From UBA1351 sp964563505 (GTDB lineage Bacteria > Bacillota > Clostridia > Lachnospirales > Vallitaleaceae): a DNA stretch of 64,000 nucleotides. Where the stretch lies: assembly GCA_964563505.1 (NCBI GenBank), contig CAZLXW010000006.1, forward strand, positions 30,401-94,400, written 5' to 3'. Below are positions 62,472-64,000 of this stretch, piece by piece. The notes below the pieces were generated by a model. It was not told the origin of the DNA and ran no database searches. It saw nothing but the letters and a program-made list of their open reading frames with translations. The number at the start of each line of letters is the position of its first letter. Position 1 is the first letter of the stretch. Position numbers and translations under genes: made by a program.

Positions 62472-63811
62472 TCTAGTCCCTTTCTCGCTTCTTGTTTGTA
62501 TTCGCTTTTATTTGCATACATTCTTTCATCTGCTGCACGTGTTACTGAATCTACGTCCAAACCATCTTCAGGATACAATCCATAGCCTATGGCCGGAGAA
62601 ATCCGAATGGATTGTTGACCAAACATAAATTCATCCTCAAAAGACTCTTCAATGCGCTTAATAAATTCTTTGATGACCTTATGTGCTGCAATATTTGGTA
62701 AAATGATTAAGAACTCATCGCCACCTATTCGAAAAACAACATCTTTACTTCTACAATGTTCATTAAGCACACGTGCCGTTTTTTTCAATACTTCATCGCC
62801 AATCAAATGACCATACGTATCATTAATCGCTTTGAAATTATTCAAATCCATAATGACAAAACCGATGTCTTCTTTTGTCCGTCGTGCTTCGCCAATAACA
62901 ATACTAATATATTCGTCAAAAAAATGTCGGTTATACATGCCTGTTAGAAAATCTCTATTCGCCATCTTTTCAAGTTTTTTAGTCGCTTGAAGATTATACC
63001 AAATGCCAACACCTATAGCAACGCTTACCAGCAAACTAATAATAAAACCTGCTAGTAAGGTCAGTGTGTTATCGTTCCACCCTTTCATGGGAACAACATA
63101 AATATCTAAAGACATCCGATCCGTTTCCAATTCAAAGACTAAAGGTTTTTCTTCCAATACAGTTAAGTCCTCATATACAATTGAACGATCTAACTTGGAA
63201 ACAATATGAACGCGAATATCATTTATCATGGCAATGCGTTGAATCTGATCGATATATTCCTCTCGATCAATGACAAGACTTAGTTGGCCCCAGTAGGATT
63301 GGTCTTCATGTAAAATAGGTAGTCGTATAATATATCCTTGGCCACCTTGAACCAAATTTACCGGTCCCTGAAAATAATTCCTAGCTTCCTCTTTTACTGT
63401 CAGTACGCCTCGTTTTTGTCCATCAACCGTTGCCAAATCAATACCAATGGCACCTTGTTCGGTTTCTACCGGATATGCCCAACGAATCGTTGTATCTTCT
63501 AAGATACTTATATTTCGAATGAGTTTTTGTTGTTCCGTGATAAGGGAGTCAATATATCCATATATCTCTTCATCTGAAATTTGCATTTTCTTATAACTTA
63601 GTAATGTAATAATTCCTTTCATCAAGGTAACTTCACGATCAAGTATACTCGTTAGCTCATACTGAAAGGCTGAGTATCGACCTGCTACTTTTAGCCGTTC
63701 TGAATCTTGATTCTTTGCTATTTGACTATCCGCTACCATGCTTAGTATTAAAAATATGATAAGGCCAATAATATATGGTAATGATTTTCGTATCAATTTA
63801 TTATTCGTCAT
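62468..63811 (-). CDS. membrane-bound GGDEF diguanylate cyclase
   Basis: A 447-residue sensor cyclase. Span 1 (about 12-29), extracellular sensing region (about 30-245), span 2 (about 250-272), GGDEF domain (about 290-440). The active-site RIGGDEFLIIL is intact, and an I-site RSKD lies five residues before it, so it should make c-di-GMP with product inhibition. First gene of the leftward nine-gene run. No EAL domain is present. Confidence 0.93.
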   Translation of the reverse strand: MTNNKLIRKSLPYIIGLIIFLILSMVADSQIAKNQDSERLKVAGRYSAFQYELTSILDREVTLMKGIITLLSYKKMQISDEEIYGYIDSLITEQQKLIRNISILEDTTIRWAYPVETEQGAIGIDLATVDGQKRGVLTVKEEARNYFQGPVNLVQGGQGYIIRLPILHEDQSYWGQLSLVIDREEYIDQIQRIAMINDIRVHIVSKLDRSIVYEDLTVLEEKPLVFELETDRMSLDIYVVPMKGWNDNTLTLLAGFIISLLVSVAIGVGIWYNLQATKKLEKMANRDFLTGMYNRHFFDEYISIVIGEARRTKEDIGFVIMDLNNFKAINDTYGHLIGDEVLKKTARVLNEHCRSKDVVFRIGGDEFLIILPNIAAHKVIKEFIKRIEESFEDEFMFGQQSIRISPAIGYGLYPEDGLDVDSVTRAADERMYANKSEYKQEARKGLE

Positions 63812-63915
63812 ATAACCACCAACTTTTCAGTTTATTATGAATCTGCTGAATCTTCTTATGAAATTAATTATAGCATTGCTGTATCACTTGAACAAGTAAA
63901 ACTCTTTATAAGAAA

Positions 63916-63944
63916 TTGACAAATCAATCTAAAACAAGTATCAT
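63916..63944 (+). promoter_or_regulatory. promoter of the gene entering at the window end
   Basis: TTGACA (63916-63921), 17 bases, TATCAT (63939-63944), about 40 bases ahead of the partial gene at 63986. Confidence 0.55.
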
Positions 63945-63985
63945 ATAATAGTTAAAAAAAACAATGACTGCGAAGGAGTTTTTAT

Positions 63986-64000
63986 ATGATGGAAGATCAA
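63986..64000 (+). CDS. start of a CDS running off the window
   Basis: Only five codons (M-M-E-D-Q) are present. GAAGGAG lies 9-10 bases upstream of the first ATG, and a good promoter precedes it, so a real gene starts here; its product is unknown. It is divergent from the GGDEF gene. Confidence 0.6.

Noticed and set aside
1..64000. CRISPR arrays, tRNA and rRNA genes
   Set aside because: No regularly spaced repeats, cloverleaf-like genes with TTCGA-type arms or rRNA segments were recognised on reading both strands; a dedicated scan was not possible.

Overview
The window reads as chromosomal DNA of a low-GC, spore-forming, Gram-positive anaerobe of the class Clostridia, perhaps Lachnospirales; the lineage is inference. 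Pointers are a GerMN sporulation-type protein, Veg, YhaM, MutS2, SLH-domain protein, CheX, an electron-transfer flavoprotein oxidase cluster, GGAGG-type ribosome sites and TTGACA/TATAAT promoters. No tRNA, rRNA or CRISPR array was seen.

Region 1 (1-8.6 kb): a catabolic operon read leftwards with the order FAD-linked oxidase, EtfB, EtfA, short-chain dehydrogenase, FGGY kinase, MFS transporter, then a BCCT transporter cut by the window edge. A divergent RpiR regulator and two near-perfect palindromes lie upstream. The gene set matches the functionally unassigned ygc cluster of Escherichia coli and is the best candidate here for an undescribed pathway.

Region 2 (8.7-24.8 kb): an accessory stretch with regulators and transport genes (WYL, PadR twice, ChrA, FetAB-like ABC exporter, cupin and DUF318-type permeases, a NarL-type two-component system with an FMN-binding lipoprotein, RhuM). 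It is full of decay: a chrA remnant, an N-terminally shortened DsrE-like gene, a TetR pseudogene, a permease with an internal deletion, an SH3-type remnant, and a 149-bp unit with 15-bp terminal inverted repeats.

Region 3 (25-40.2 kb): mostly core genes: rlmD-type methyltransferase, yhaM, a DUF692-like TIM barrel, bactofilin with an M23 peptidase, GNAT and mutS2, an OmpR-type two-component system, trmL, cheX, a PerR-like regulator, and an AIR-synthase/Lrp/aminotransferase operon followed by an SLH protein.

Region 4 (40.3-47.4 kb): a hexitol PTS locus: MtlR activator, two tandem mannitol-family PTS proteins (EIICB, then EIICBA) and a SorE-like dehydrogenase in place of MtlD.

Region 5 (47.4-64 kb): hemolysin III protein, an unannotated small membrane protein unit, exonuclease, GntR regulator, ispE, veg, and a nine-gene leftward run (GGDEF, FAD oxidoreductase, ABC ATPase and permease, manA, cca, O-antigen-ligase-like protein, PEGA protein, phosphoglucomutase) ending in a terminator at 51.87 kb.
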